51,968 nt of DNA from Candidatus Bathyarchaeota archaeon (GTDB lineage: Archaea > Thermoproteota > Bathyarchaeia > 40CM-2-53-6 > RBG-13-38-9): contig JAOZGX010000007.1 in assembly GCA_026015185.1 (NCBI GenBank), positions 1 through 51,968 on the forward strand, read 5' to 3'. This document shows positions 51,592 through 51,968 of the stretch, piece by piece (positions within the stretch are counted from its first letter, which is position 1; every line of letters begins with the position of its first letter). Made by a program: the position numbers and the translations under genes. The notes below the pieces were generated by a model that was given only the letters and a program-made list of their open reading frames with translations, had not been told where the DNA came from and made no database searches.

Positions 51592-51885
51592 TCAATCGAT
51601 ATATCCTCCTCCTACGGGTGGAATTATTACGAATTGAGAACTATCGTGAAGTCTTGTTTTAATCCCCTTTGCAGTTGAAATACTTTTTCCATCTATTAAA
51701 AACTGTAAATCCCCTCTAAGTCGACCCTCTTCATTATAAATATATTCTTGGAATTCTTTGCCATATTTATTAGATAGGACTCCTAAGAGATTCTCCACAG
51801 TTAAATCCCCATCTAATTCCAGCAACTCTTCTTTTTTTCCAACAATTTCTCTTAAAGCAGCAAAGTACTTCACTGTAATTTTCAT
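51592..51885 (-). CDS. MoaD/ThiS-like ubiquitin-fold protein with a short tail after Gly-Gly
   Basis: 97 residues with the beta-grasp fold of MoaD, ThiS and the archaeal SAMP modifiers (MKITVKYFAALREIVGKKEE, then VIIPPVGGG near the end). In most relatives the chain stops at the Gly-Gly that is adenylated by an E1-like enzyme. Here YID follows, so a protease must trim it or the Gly-Gly is not used. Roles: sulfur carrier for molybdopterin or tRNA thiolation, or a protein modifier. Upstream sequence up to the window end is AT-rich spacer. Confidence 0.88.
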   Translation of the reverse strand: MKITVKYFAALREIVGKKEELLELDGDLTVENLLGVLSNKYGKEFQEYIYNEEGRLRGDLQFLIDGKSISTAKGIKTRLHDSSQFVIIPPVGGGYID

Positions 51886-51968
51886 TAAATTAACCTCAAA
51901 TTCAAAATTTCCAACAAAAATGATTTTATTATGATTTTTAAACTAATTGTTTTAAATCATAAAAAACT

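Noticed and set aside
1-51968. CRISPR arrays, rRNA genes and intact insertion sequences
   Set aside because: No regularly spaced direct repeats, no rRNA-like sequence and no transposase frame were seen on either strand.

Overview
This AT-rich window is archaeal. The evidence is a topoisomerase VI pair, transcription factor B (TFB), aIF1A, aIF2-beta, RIO1 kinase, a Pno1/Dim2-like KH protein, a class I lysyl-tRNA synthetase, a DUF424 protein, an archaeal-type methylthiotransferase and an HTH_10 (bacterio-opsin activator type) regulator. A TACK-type, Bathyarchaeia-like lineage is my best guess, but nothing here proves it. Many genes start with TTG or GTG.

Layout. 0-6.4 kb: a truncated CPBP protease, an MFS gene remnant, an ABC-2 ATPase and (3.7 kb away) its likely permease, an FKBP, an XdhC-type protein, a TolB-like propeller with a CxxCH motif, and an HTH_10 regulator. 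6.4-11.6 kb: a dead cupin gene, then a FemAB/CelD-like acetyltransferase, an MshA-like glycosyltransferase, a double-GNAT protein, a PIG-L/LmbE deacetylase and a metallo-beta-lactamase hydrolase. This set recalls mycothiol-type thiol synthesis without its ligase. 11.6-22.9 kb: a central-carbon cluster with a HAD phosphatase, class I aldolase, ROK sugar kinase, transketolase, transaldolase-phosphoglucose isomerase fusion, 6-phosphogluconate dehydrogenase, glucose-6-phosphate dehydrogenase, 6-phosphogluconolactonase and ribulose-phosphate epimerase. Together these form a bacterial-style oxidative pentose phosphate pathway, which is very unusual in an archaeon. 23-28.6 kb: a sensor kinase with a membrane partner, acetyl-CoA synthetase and a cold-shock protein.

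28.9-40.3 kb is a sparse, decaying accessory region. It ends at a complete tRNA-Arg(TCG) gene, and two 3'-end fragments of such a tRNA lie inside it, as expected after two integrations at the tRNA. It holds a divergent RtcB-like RNA ligase, a YkgJ-type protein, TFB, an MFS transporter, zinc-ribbon proteins, an opine dehydrogenase gene broken by an in-frame TAG, a GH130/GT4 pair, micro-ORFs and gene fragments. 40.4-52 kb is compact housekeeping DNA: lysS, dodecin, top6A/B, KH protein, RIO1, aIF1A, DUF424, aIF2-beta, metG, PHP protein, methylthiotransferase and a MoaD-like protein.

The most striking unexplained signal is a family of short alternating G/C motifs (core GCGCGC, often flanked as TTAG...CTAA). 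They lie almost only between genes, are densest at 30-40 kb, and often touch start codons, stop codons or the broken ends of gene fragments.
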